Shown piece by piece: positions 17,397-25,611 of a stretch of 64,000 nucleotides of DNA (its first letter is position 1; every line of letters begins with the position of its first letter). The DNA comes from Mariniblastus sp964414815 (lineage in GTDB: Bacteria; Planctomycetota; Planctomycetia; Pirellulales; Pirellulaceae): NCBI GenBank assembly GCA_964414815.1, contig CAYPXY010000004.1, positions 137,204-201,203 on the forward strand. Direction: 5' to 3'. The notes below the pieces were generated by a model. It saw only the letters and a list, made by a program, of their open reading frames with translations. It searched no databases and was not told where the DNA came from. The translations under genes were made by a program, and so were the position numbers.

Positions 17397-18062
17397 CTAC
17401 TTGGAGACCTCGACAGCCAAACCTTGATGGCGCCACTCGGGCAGGCTGAATTTCAGGCGTCGAACACCGGGAAAGAGTTTCGCAATCTTCTGGGTGCCTT
17501 TGCGCGCTTTCAAGCAGTAGGGACCTCGACAATATGCCAAAATAGGAAGTTTCGTTCTGAGGGTTCCTAGATGCTTATCAAGCTCTTCAAATGGAGTGTT
17601 CCTCGCGAAGGGAATATGGCCGGTTGAGTATTCAACCGGTGTTCTCAGGTCCAAAAGGACAATCTTCTTCGTCGAGAGGCGGGCTTGGAGATCAAGTGGA
17701 CTCAGATCGCTAAGCAATGCGTCCGATGTTTGCCATTGCTCAACTTTCTGTTGCAATCCCGGAAGTATTTGTTCTCCTGATTCTCGCAAAGAAAGCCACA
17801 GCTTTTCTACGGGTTCTCCGGCTAGTTCGCACCAAACGTATTTCCCTTTTTTCTGCGCTTTCACTAATCCGGACATTCGTAGCACTTTCAGATGGGCGCC
17901 GGTGGCTGCCTTGGATTGCTCGATAGCTTCCACCAATTGCTCAACCGTCTTCGGGCCATGGCTCAGCAAGCTCAAAATGCGCAATCGATGCCGATTGCCA
18001 AGAGCAAGGCCAACCTCGGCCAGGCCCGAAAAAATCTCGTCTTTTGCGAAAGAGTCGCTCAA
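17397..18062 (-). CDS. ArsR-family regulator fused to rhodanese
   Basis: A 221-aa fusion. Residues 1-95 form an ArsR winged helix (PKTVEQLVEAIEQSKAATGA then HLKVLRMSGLV; wing KKGKYVWCEL), and 115-221 form a rhodanese with Cys178 and Cys183 in AYCRGPYCLKARK. The rhodanese may sense or transfer persulfide sulfur to control the DNA-binding part, giving a regulator with its own sulfur-reading domain; this is inferred from the fusion. Its start overlaps the stop of the DoxDA gene by 4 bases (ATGA), so the two are cotranscribed and coupled. Cys78 in the wing is an additional candidate redox site. Confidence 0.88.
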   Translation of the reverse strand: MSDSFAKDEIFSGLAEVGLALGNRHRLRILSLLSHGPKTVEQLVEAIEQSKAATGAHLKVLRMSGLVKAQKKGKYVWCELAGEPVEKLWLSLRESGEQILPGLQQKVEQWQTSDALLSDLSPLDLQARLSTKKIVLLDLRTPVEYSTGHIPFARNTPFEELDKHLGTLRTKLPILAYCRGPYCLKARKGTQKIAKLFPGVRRLKFSLPEWRHQGLAVEVSK

Positions 18063-19135
18063 TTTTCCATATCCTTTGGTCGTACGATTTTTAAGGGGCT
18101 GACCCAGCTCAATCCGCTGACGTCGACTAGCTCAACATTATAGTCTCCATCGGGAACCGAAGCCAATCTTGCGTCCTCGACCGTTATCGTCCCCTTGGCA
18201 CCCAAGGGGATAATCAAACTGTGCTTGCCGGGCTTGATCTGGGCAACATAACGATTGGAAATTGAGGTGGTCGGGAGCTGTGACAGGGCTTTTCCGTCCC
18301 AACTGACCAACACGTTCCCATTCAAATCGCTGACTCGCAGTTCGATCGCGAACGATCCATAGACGTCGGCACCTTCAACGCGATAGAGATCGACCGATAG
18401 ACGGTCATGCTCGATCATCGCATCGGAAATCTCAATCTTCGGAGTAACCGATTTATTATGAAGCTTACCATAGACACCTCCGTGGAAAATCTGGTTGGTG
18501 AGAAGCGTCAACCCAAAGGTCAAAACCGTCATTGCAATGACGCTTGGCCCAAGGATTCGACTCATACGGGGTGTGACTTCGGTCGACCACTGGGCGATCC
18601 GATTTGGGATGGCGACTAATTTTGTTCGGAACAGCGCATCCAACGAGTACGAGCCGCCTCCGGCCCAAGCAAATGCGAGACCGGATCCGATACCAAGGAT
18701 TCCAATTTGCCATTCGTCGAGACATGTCGTTCCAAGCCAGCCCGCACCGAGCAGGATCCCCAGAGCAAGAAGGCTGGTCAAGACACCCATAAGTCGAGTG
18801 AAAAGCCCGACCATCAAAAACCCACCCACAATGGCTTCCACAATCGTGAATACCAAGAGCTTCCACCACAAAAGATCCGGGTTCGAGACAAAAAATTCAA
18901 TGGCGGGCTTGATCAACAAAGCATTTGGAAGGAAGTGATTGAATTTTTCGCCTATGTATCCTGCCGCATCCGGGTCGAGCTTATTTTCGAGGACCATCCG
19001 ACGCCAGAAGGCTGAGAAGTAAGTCCAGCCGACAATGAGACGAAGCGGCAAAAGAATCAAGCCTGGAGGAAGATGAGATTGTAATTCGACGGCGACCGGT
19101 TTTGCGGATGACTCGTTTGAAGAATGGATGGTCAT
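18059..19135 (-). CDS. DoxD-DoxA fusion, thiosulfate:quinone oxidoreductase-like
   Basis: A 358-aa protein. Residues ~20-175 are a four-helix DoxD/DoxX domain (LILLPLRLIVGWTYFSAFW, then GGFLMVGLFTRLMGVLTSLL); a helix near 200-220 leads into a periplasmic beta-sandwich (about 225-355) like DoxA of archaeal thiosulfate:quinone oxidoreductase. Thiosulfate oxidation to tetrathionate with electrons going to quinone is the known reaction of DoxDA; the fused form is common in bacteria with weaker functional proof. It is the first gene of a two-gene unit with the ArsR-rhodanese regulator. The ATG at 19135 begins MTIHSSNESS. Confidence 0.85.
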   Translation of the reverse strand: MTIHSSNESSAKPVAVELQSHLPPGLILLPLRLIVGWTYFSAFWRRMVLENKLDPDAAGYIGEKFNHFLPNALLIKPAIEFFVSNPDLLWWKLLVFTIVEAIVGGFLMVGLFTRLMGVLTSLLALGILLGAGWLGTTCLDEWQIGILGIGSGLAFAWAGGGSYSLDALFRTKLVAIPNRIAQWSTEVTPRMSRILGPSVIAMTVLTFGLTLLTNQIFHGGVYGKLHNKSVTPKIEISDAMIEHDRLSVDLYRVEGADVYGSFAIELRVSDLNGNVLVSWDGKALSQLPTTSISNRYVAQIKPGKHSLIIPLGAKGTITVEDARLASVPDGDYNVELVDVSGLSWVSPLKIVRPKDMEN

Positions 19136-19237
19136 ATTGTGGTTCCTGTTTTCCCTGGTTGAAGGTTATTTCGAGGAATACGAACAGCTCCAATGCCTGG
19201 GAGCTTGCACCCCGATCGAACTCATACTTCTTCAAAC

Positions 19238-19256
19238 TATACACTCCGATAGTATA
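19238..19256 (-). promoter_or_regulatory. Candidate operator/promoter dyad upstream of doxDA
   Basis: The dyad TATAC-N9-GTATA lies about 100 bases upstream of the DoxDA start in an AT-rich stretch; on the minus strand it contains TATACT, close to a -10 box. Its ACACTC half recurs at 17161-17166 in front of the ArsR gene, so one regulator may bind both. No clear -35 box was found. Confidence 0.4.
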
Positions 19257-19330
19257 ACAGTAAATATATTATTTTACTATTAAAATGCCGAAAATGGGAG
19301 TAGTGTCTCAACGAAAGTGAACTGCAGGAA

Positions 19331-19963
19331 CTATCGCAGCATCTGATCCAGATGGTTGTACAGGACCTTGAGCGCCGTCTCGTTCTCTCCTCCTCGCGGG
19401 ACGATGATGTCCGCATGGGCTTTGCTCGGCTCTATGAATCGAAAGTACATCGGGCGGACCGTCTGGTGGTATTGTCCCAGCACCGACTCCAGCGTTCTTC
19501 CCCGATTGACAATATCGCGTCGCAACCGCCGCGCAAGGCAAATGTCTAGCGGTACATCCACAAAAATTTTCAAATCCAGCATGTCTCTCAGCTCCGTCCG
19601 GTGCAGAATTAAAATCCCCTCCAGAATCAGAATGGACGTGGGTTCAAGCCGAACCGATTCGGGCTTTCGATTGTGCTGCGAATAGTCGTACTGGGGAACC
19701 TTGATCGCGTCACCCGAACGCAACCGTTCCAGATGATCGACCAGCAGTTCGTGCTCAATCGCATCGGGGTGGTCGTAGTTGATTTTCTCTCGCTCTTCGA
19801 AGCTCAAATCATTCCGGCAACGGTAGTAGCAATCTTCATTCAGAATCGAGATGTCGGAAGGCGAACGATCTTGCCGCAACCGTCGGTGGAGTTCCCTCGC
19901 CAATAAGCTTTTTCCCGCGCCGGAGGCACCGGCAATTCCAATCATCGTTTTGATTTTTGACAT
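19331..19963 (-). CDS. udk: Uridine kinase
   Basis: Phosphorylates uridine/cytidine in pyrimidine salvage. It begins MSKIKTMIGIAGASGAGKS, where the P-loop GASGAGKS is near residue 15, followed by DCYYR (the base-contact region) and YDHPDAIEHELL; EGILIL and RRLRRDIVNRGR (lid) follow in the usual order. About 210 residues is the family length. A longer in-frame start at 20044 would add a 27-residue polar extension; the inner ATG at 19963 was chosen because homologous kinases start just before the P-loop. The gene converges with nothing on the left except the doxDA promoter region and diverges from the DUF1080 gene. Confidence 0.88.
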   Translation of the reverse strand: MSKIKTMIGIAGASGAGKSLLARELHRRLRQDRSPSDISILNEDCYYRCRNDLSFEEREKINYDHPDAIEHELLVDHLERLRSGDAIKVPQYDYSQHNRKPESVRLEPTSILILEGILILHRTELRDMLDLKIFVDVPLDICLARRLRRDIVNRGRTLESVLGQYHQTVRPMYFRFIEPSKAHADIIVPRGGENETALKVLYNHLDQMLR

Positions 19964-20329
19964 AGGCTTTTCAAAGAACGTTGTACGAACTTGCTGGTCG
20001 TTCGAATTTTCTGACTCTACGCGATCGTGAGACTCATCCGCCATCGATGAAATTCCAGGTCGGGTTCAATTTAAGCTCGAATGTGAGAAACTCAAGAACT
20101 TTTTGTTCGACAGAAGGAAAATTCTGAAAATTACCCTCTTCCAACCGGAGACCGAAGTAGATCGGCTATGGAAGCAGGGATATGGGTACAATAATCCCAA
20201 TGCCTACAATATCCGCGAACGGCGATCATTTTTGCGGAGGCTCGCGCAGCCCTCTATTGTGACTGAATCTCAATACGCTAAAATGAAGGAGTTCAGCTAA
20301 TTTCGTTCATTCCCACGGTGAGTAAGATT

Positions 20330-21076
20330 ATGAAAATTTGTTTTCGTCCAACGTTCCCGATCCGCTTCATCACTTTCATCGCTATGGCATGGGTCGCCCT
20401 TCTGGGACTTTCTAATCTCGCGGTTGCTCAAACCACCGAACATGATGCTTCCTTTGATGAACTGGTTGAACTGGGCTTTAAGCCACTGTTCAATGGTAAG
20501 GATCTGAGCGGTTGGCGGAACCCTTATGACTTCGGTGAATCGACGGTTGAAGAGGGGCAAATTCTTCTGAAATCCAACAAGAAGTTTTTCCTGGTTACGG
20601 AGAAGGAGTACGAAGATTTCATTGTCGTGGTTGACATCAAACTGCCGACAGGCCAGGCCAACTCGGGAGTCATGTTTCGCTGCCACGTCGAACCGAATCG
20701 TGTCTACGGCTATCAGGCGGAAACCGATGGCTCGGATCGTCGATGGTCGGGCGGATTGTATGACGAAGGTCGGCGAGAATGGATTTGGCCCAGCAAGACG
20801 GGACGATCCAAACCTGAATTTCTCAAACACGAGGAAGAATCACAAGCCTATTTTGCGAAACCTGAAATTCGCGACGCCCTCAAACGGGAGGACTGGAACC
20901 GCTTTGTGATCGAATGCCGTGGCGACCACCTGAAAATTTCGGTCAACGGTACTTTGATTACCGACTTGCACGATTCCGTCGATGCCAAAGGCTACATCGC
21001 GATTCAGCACCACGGAGAAGCCGGTCAAGTCTATCGATTTCAAAATCTGCTGATTAAAGAATTACCCAAGGAATAG
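20330..21076 (+). CDS. Secreted DUF1080 (3-keto-disaccharide hydrolase) protein
   Basis: A protein of about 248 aa with a signal peptide (MKICFRPTF then a hydrophobic core ending LAVAQ) and a concanavalin-like DUF1080 domain: the hallmark GFKPLFNGKDLSGWRNP, then ANSGVMFRC, YGYQAE and GYIAIQHHGEAGQVYRFQNL. The family contains 3-keto-glucoside/disaccharide hydrolases and is greatly expanded in planctomycetes, where it takes part in glycan turnover outside the cytoplasm. A GTG 12 bases upstream is also possible as a start. It is followed 24 bases later by the MscS-type gene on the same strand. The exact substrate is unknown. Confidence 0.88.
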   Translation: MKICFRPTFPIRFITFIAMAWVALLGLSNLAVAQTTEHDASFDELVELGFKPLFNGKDLSGWRNPYDFGESTVEEGQILLKSNKKFFLVTEKEYEDFIVVVDIKLPTGQANSGVMFRCHVEPNRVYGYQAETDGSDRRWSGGLYDEGRREWIWPSKTGRSKPEFLKHEEESQAYFAKPEIRDALKREDWNRFVIECRGDHLKISVNGTLITDLHDSVDAKGYIAIQHHGEAGQVYRFQNLLIKELPKE

Positions 21077-21100
21077 AAAACAGGCGGATCACCAGATAAC

Positions 21101-24100
21101 ATGTCGCAATGTGAGAGCACTCTGGCAACCCGTCGCTGGATTGTCCGTTGGGCAATGCTTGCCGTTGCGTCAATCTTTTTGGATTCGGATCCTGGTTCGA
21201 GTTACGCTCAATCGCCGCCTATTTCTTCGGCAGCGACGTCCGAGCCAGAAAGGCGGAGTCCGGATGATCTGACACTCGAATCGGTCGAGGAATTACGCCA
21301 GCGTTTGCAGGCGACGACGGATCTTGAGGTAACTTCCGCCGAGCAAATTGCCAAATATCTGGAGGCGGCCACCAACGCGGCCCGTCGAGGTCATGATTTG
21401 GGCGAGCGAACGCGACAGTATCGGACGGAATCGGAATCGGCTCAGGCACGTGCCGATAAACTGCGCGAGGAATTGAATCAACTCGGACCGCGCAATGTCG
21501 ATCGCGAATTGAGTGTGGCCTCGCTGCAGCAAGCCATCAACGAGCTGACGATTGAAACAGGTTCGCTGCAGTCCCGAATGGCGGAACTGGAAAGCGAAGT
21601 CACCAGACGAATTAATCGGCGTCAGGAACTGAATAACAACTTATTGGCAGTGCCCCGCCGACGGGCAGAGATCGAACAAGCGCTTCAGGCTGCGGCACCC
21701 GAAAATGAGCCGCCACTGATGACGGATGCCCGGCGACTCGAGTTACTCGCTCGGCGGCGTCTGATCGATCAAGAGTTTATGGCCTGGCAAAGTGAACTGG
21801 CCAAGTACGCCTCCGAAGACGCGGTGAGGCCGCAGGATATTGTCAATTTATCCATTGAATATTCGCGAAAAGAATTGCAGGGTGCCACAGATTTGCTTCA
21901 GGCGTATACGGCGCTGCGAACCCAGAAATCTGCCGACGAATCGCGACTGGCAGCCGAGCGAGCACACGAAGAGTATCTGGCCGCCCATCCTCAGCTCCGT
22001 CAGTTTGCCGAAACCGGCACACAGATCGCCAAAGAAACCGAAGCGTTGGCGGGGCCGATTCGAACGGGCCGCGATCAACTGCGCGTCGTGGAGCAACAAC
22101 TCAAGAAACTTCGTGATAATTTTTCTGCGGCGCAGCAACTGGTCAATCAGATCGGTCTCACAGGCCTGGTGGGACAACGGCTGCGCAGCGACCAGGCCGA
22201 ATTGCTCAACGAGCGAGCCATTTCCCTGCAGCTCAATGAGGCGAAACGACAAGCCGAACAGATTCAAGCCGAACGATTTGATCTCGCGGAGCAGCAAAAA
22301 AGATTGGCCGCCAACGCCGACTCCGTGATTCGGGAAATCGCCGATCAGGCCACCAGCGAACCCGAGCAAAAGCGTTTTGAGGATGCCGCGAGGAGCCTGG
22401 TAACCAGCCGGCTGGAATACATGTCCGATGCGGTGCGAACTCGCGACGAGTATTTGAGTACTCTCCTGGACCTGTATACCCGACGGCTAACGTTGATTGA
22501 CGAGACCCGGCAGTACCGGAACTTTATCAACGAGCGGATTCTGTGGATTCACAGCAACGACGTGCTGTTGAGTCCATTGAAAATCGATGACGACGATCAA
22601 TATCTGCTATCGCCAAGAGCTTGGCAGGGACTGGCTGCCGCCGTGTGGCAGGATATTGCCAATTTTCCTTGGCCATATTTGCTCTTTGGCAGCCTGATTA
22701 TTGGATTGATCGCCATCCGACCTCGGCTGCGAAGGGAAATCACAGGGCTGGGTGAACTGGCCGCAAAGGGAAGTTGCCACGACTACTGGTTGACGGTTCG
22801 CAGTTTGTTTCTGACCTGTGCGCTGGCCGCGGGTATTCCGGGATTGGCGTTGCTGGCAGTGTGGCGGCTGACGACGGCAGATCCGGTTTCCCCGATCCAG
22901 TCCGCTTACGGATTCGGTGCTTGGGGAACCTTAGACGGTACGGATACGAGCTGGTCATCTCATCAGATGCAGCTCATCCGCTCCGTGGGTCAGGCCTTGT
23001 ACTATGTCGCCTGGATTTTTCTGCCGATGGAGTTGCTGCGATGTATCGTTCGAGCCAACGGCCTGGCTGAATCGCATTTCAAGTGGGATGCGATCGTGAT
23101 CGACTCGTTGCGGAGGAATCTGAAATGGGCTATCCCGGTAGCCAACCTGCTGACGTTTTTGATCGCACTGTTCTTTCACTTCGGTTTGACCCACAAGCTG
23201 GACTTGGTGGAGCGTTCCATTTTTGTGTTGGCCATGCTGTGCCTGATGTATTTTCTGTGGCGCCTGTTCCATCCCGAAACAGGCGTGTTCCGACAGATCC
23301 TGACCCGGTGGCCGGACGCCTGGTTGAGCCGCACGCGCCAAACCTGGTTTGGTGCGATTCTGATTCTACCGTTGGGACTCGCAGTGCTGTGTATCATCGG
23401 GTACTACTTTACGGCGCTGGTGCTGGTGACTCGTGTTTACGAAACCTTTTTATTAGTCACCGGAATCGTCACGATCCGCGCCTTGATGCTAAGGTTTATT
23501 TTGATGCGTCGTCGGGCGGCCCACATTCAGCAAGCTCGGCAACGTCGAGAGCGCAGCAAGGAGGTCCTGGCTCAGCGAGAGGCCGCCGGTGTCGATGCTT
23601 CTGCCACTGCGGTTGCTGCCGATTCACCCGAACAACTGATTACGGCGTTCGAAGAACTGGATGTCAAGGAAAGTGCTCTGCATAGCCAGAAACTGGTGGC
23701 GGTGGCGATGGCCGTCATCACCTCCATCGTTGGCTGGTGGATCTGGGTCGATATTTTTCCTGCGACTCGGATGCTCGATCGCTATGAAATCTGGCCAGGC
23801 CAAACGGTGAGTACCTCTTCGCCGCCATCTTCGCCGCAATCATTGCCGGTCAGTCCGGTCACGCCGCTGGCTGCGGTGGCCACGGACAGTAGTGGCAGCG
23901 TTCCGGTGGAAAAACAGGTATCTGCCACTCCTGCCGAACTAGCGCCTGCCAAAACCCGCGTTACGGTACGGGATTTGTTGTTGGCGTGCCTGCTGGCGCT
24001 GACGACGTTTGTCTGGGCTCGCAGTTTACCGGGCTTGCTGGAGATTCTGTTTATCCATCAGTTGCCGGTGGATCAATCGATTCGTTACGCGTTCAAGACA

Positions 24101-24781
24101 CTGATCAGTTATCTGATCGTGTTGATCGGAGTCGTGTTCACCTTCAAGACGGTGGCGATAGGCTGGACGCAAGTACAGTGGCTGGTGACGGCGCTGACCT
24201 TCGGGTTGGCGTTCGGCCTGCAAGAAATATTTGCCAATTTTGTGGCTGGGATCATTTTATTGCTAGAGCGGCCGATTCGGATCGGCGACGTCGTGACGGT
24301 TGATCAAGTGACGGGAGTGGTCTCCCGCATTCGCACTCGGGCAACGACGATCACCAATTGGGATCGACAGGAATACGTGATCCCCAATAAGGAATTCATC
24401 ACCGGTCGTTTGCTTAACTGGACGCTGAGCGACCGTATCAATCGGGTGGTGATTCGCGTCAAGTTGGCGTATGGATCGAAGGTGGATCAGGCCAAGGAAA
24501 TCATTTATCAGATCTGTCGCGACCACCCCCTGATTCTCGACACGCCACCGTCCGTTGTTGCGGTCGAGGAGTTTGGCGATGACGGAATGTTTTTAACCAT
24601 CCGGGCATTTTTGCCAGATATGGAGAATCGCTTGCGAACGATCGACGAACTGCACACGCGAATTCATGAGGAATTCCAGAAAGCAGAAATCAAGATTCCA
24701 CCTCCGCAGCGCGATATTCGGATTCGGCCTGAGGGTGTACTGCAAAGCGAGGCGAAGGATCTTACTCAGTCTTCTGACTGA
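21101..24781 (+). CDS. Large MscS-type mechanosensitive channel (MscK/MscM-like)
   Basis: A 1226-aa inner-membrane channel. It has a signal peptide (cleavage near AQS at ~37), a periplasmic region of about 430 residues predicted as long coiled coils (repeated heptads rich in Gln, Glu, Arg and Leu, about 60-470), several transmembrane helices from ~525 to ~810, a Pro/Ser-rich loop near 905-950, and the C-terminal MscS pore and beta domain (LTFGLAFGLQEIFANFVAG, then RPIRIGDVVTVDQVTGVVSRI, WDRQEYVIPNKEF). This is the plan of MscK/YjeP, which release solutes on hypo-osmotic shock. Its last 16 bases overlap the convergent TatA-like gene. Confidence 0.93.
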   Translation: MSQCESTLATRRWIVRWAMLAVASIFLDSDPGSSYAQSPPISSAATSEPERRSPDDLTLESVEELRQRLQATTDLEVTSAEQIAKYLEAATNAARRGHDLGERTRQYRTESESAQARADKLREELNQLGPRNVDRELSVASLQQAINELTIETGSLQSRMAELESEVTRRINRRQELNNNLLAVPRRRAEIEQALQAAAPENEPPLMTDARRLELLARRRLIDQEFMAWQSELAKYASEDAVRPQDIVNLSIEYSRKELQGATDLLQAYTALRTQKSADESRLAAERAHEEYLAAHPQLRQFAETGTQIAKETEALAGPIRTGRDQLRVVEQQLKKLRDNFSAAQQLVNQIGLTGLVGQRLRSDQAELLNERAISLQLNEAKRQAEQIQAERFDLAEQQKRLAANADSVIREIADQATSEPEQKRFEDAARSLVTSRLEYMSDAVRTRDEYLSTLLDLYTRRLTLIDETRQYRNFINERILWIHSNDVLLSPLKIDDDDQYLLSPRAWQGLAAAVWQDIANFPWPYLLFGSLIIGLIAIRPRLRREITGLGELAAKGSCHDYWLTVRSLFLTCALAAGIPGLALLAVWRLTTADPVSPIQSAYGFGAWGTLDGTDTSWSSHQMQLIRSVGQALYYVAWIFLPMELLRCIVRANGLAESHFKWDAIVIDSLRRNLKWAIPVANLLTFLIALFFHFGLTHKLDLVERSIFVLAMLCLMYFLWRLFHPETGVFRQILTRWPDAWLSRTRQTWFGAILILPLGLAVLCIIGYYFTALVLVTRVYETFLLVTGIVTIRALMLRFILMRRRAAHIQQARQRRERSKEVLAQREAAGVDASATAVAADSPEQLITAFEELDVKESALHSQKLVAVAMAVITSIVGWWIWVDIFPATRMLDRYEIWPGQTVSTSSPPSSPQSLPVSPVTPLAAVATDSSGSVPVEKQVSATPAELAPAKTRVTVRDLLLACLLALTTFVWARSLPGLLEILFIHQLPVDQSIRYAFKTLISYLIVLIGVVFTFKTVAIGWTQVQWLVTALTFGLAFGLQEIFANFVAGIILLLERPIRIGDVVTVDQVTGVVSRIRTRATTITNWDRQEYVIPNKEFITGRLLNWTLSDRINRVVIRVKLAYGSKVDQAKEIIYQICRDHPLILDTPPSVVAVEEFGDDGMFLTIRAFLPDMENRLRTIDELHTRIHEEFQKAEIKIPPPQRDIRIRPEGVLQSEAKDLTQSSD

Positions 24782-25041
24782 GGCGGAGGGAGGAACTTCG
24801 TGTTCGGCGGTGGATCCGAATCGATGTCGTAGTCGCGATAGGATTGGCTTGGTTGCTTGGGCTTGGCCGGTTCGGCATCGATGTCGAACTGAAACGTGGA
24901 CTGAATCTCGTTCAGGCCTTTTCGGAATTGCTGATAGGTCTGCCCGAGCGTCCGTGCGACTTCCGGCAGCCGGCCGCCAAAGAGAACGACGGCCACAATA
25001 ATGATGATGACCAGTTCGCCAAATCCAACTCCAAAAGGCAT
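24766..25041 (-). CDS. TatA/TatB-like twin-arginine translocase subunit
   Basis: A 91-aa protein with a short N-terminal transmembrane helix (FGELVIIIIVAVVLFGG), the Phe-Gly hinge at the membrane boundary, an amphipathic helix (RLPEVARTLGQTYQQFRKGL) and a polar Pro-rich tail. The Glu in GELVII near the start is the conserved membrane Glu of TatA/TatB. It lies downstream of a second TatA-like gene in the same orientation (34-base gap). Whether it serves as TatA or TatB is unclear; tatC is not in the window. Several Tat-type signal peptides occur elsewhere in the window. Confidence 0.88.
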   Translation of the reverse strand: MPFGVGFGELVIIIIVAVVLFGGRLPEVARTLGQTYQQFRKGLNEIQSTFQFDIDAEPAKPKQPSQSYRDYDIDSDPPPNTKFLPPPQSED

Positions 25042-25075
25042 CGATTCGCTCGTCTAAATCACTAATAGAGAAAAC

Positions 25076-25285
25076 TCAGTCGCGTTTGTCTTCGATATTG
25101 GCATCGACAGGTTTTTCATGAATGCCTGCCTTGAACTCGTTGACGCTTCGGCCAAGGTTTCTCATCAACGATGGAAGCTTCTGGGCACCGAAGAGCAACA
25201 TAAACAAGGCTGCGACGATCAACAGTTCGGGCAGGCCAATATTCCCAAAAAATCCGACAAGCATGAATGGATCGTACTGAAACAT
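25076..25285 (-). CDS. tatA: TatA/TatE-like twin-arginine translocase subunit
   Basis: A 69-aa protein. The transmembrane helix (GLPELLIVAALFMLLFG) ends in the Phe-Gly motif, followed by the amphipathic helix AQKLPSLMRNLGRSVNEFKAG, the arrangement of TatA pore subunits. A short acidic/basic tail ends in KRD. It is first of a two-gene tat unit read leftwards. Two slightly different TatA-like subunits side by side suggest that they divide the TatA and TatB roles. Confidence 0.9.
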   Translation of the reverse strand: MFQYDPFMLVGFFGNIGLPELLIVAALFMLLFGAQKLPSLMRNLGRSVNEFKAGIHEKPVDANIEDKRD

Positions 25286-25611
25286 GGTTACTCTTCTAAA
25301 AGCAAAACGGGATTCGAATAATGGATTCGAACGTGGACTCTTGACTCAAATGGTGGAAAGGCAAAATTGGGATAGTAAAAGTTGCCGTCCCTTTCATTGT
25401 AGGTCTGTGGCGTTCACTGTCAAACCCATAATGTGATCTTTGGCCCGATGATTTTGTGGTGGCGGGACACGTAGGCGAGAAAAAATACGGGAAATTTTGA
25501 CCCTTCTCGGAATACACCACCCCTATCACGTCAAAAGACCCCAGCGACCTTGGTCGCTGGTGAATCAGTTTGGAAGCTAGAAGATATCAACCCACAACGA
25601 TCAACCAACTT
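25286..25611. other. Intergenic region with a terminator hairpin
   Basis: Contains no gene I can support. A perfect 9-bp stem with a 2-base loop (CCAGCGACC-TT-GGTCGCTGG, 25541-25560), followed on the minus strand by GGTCTTTT, probably terminates the leftward TPR/ExbB/ExbD/cyclase-like operon. The rest, AT-richer near 25290-25400, should hold the tatA promoter. Confidence 0.5.

Noticed and set aside
20103..20300. A 65-codon frame between uridine kinase and the DUF1080 gene
   Set aside because: It has no clear ribosome-binding site, no recognisable domain and lies in the probable divergent promoter region.
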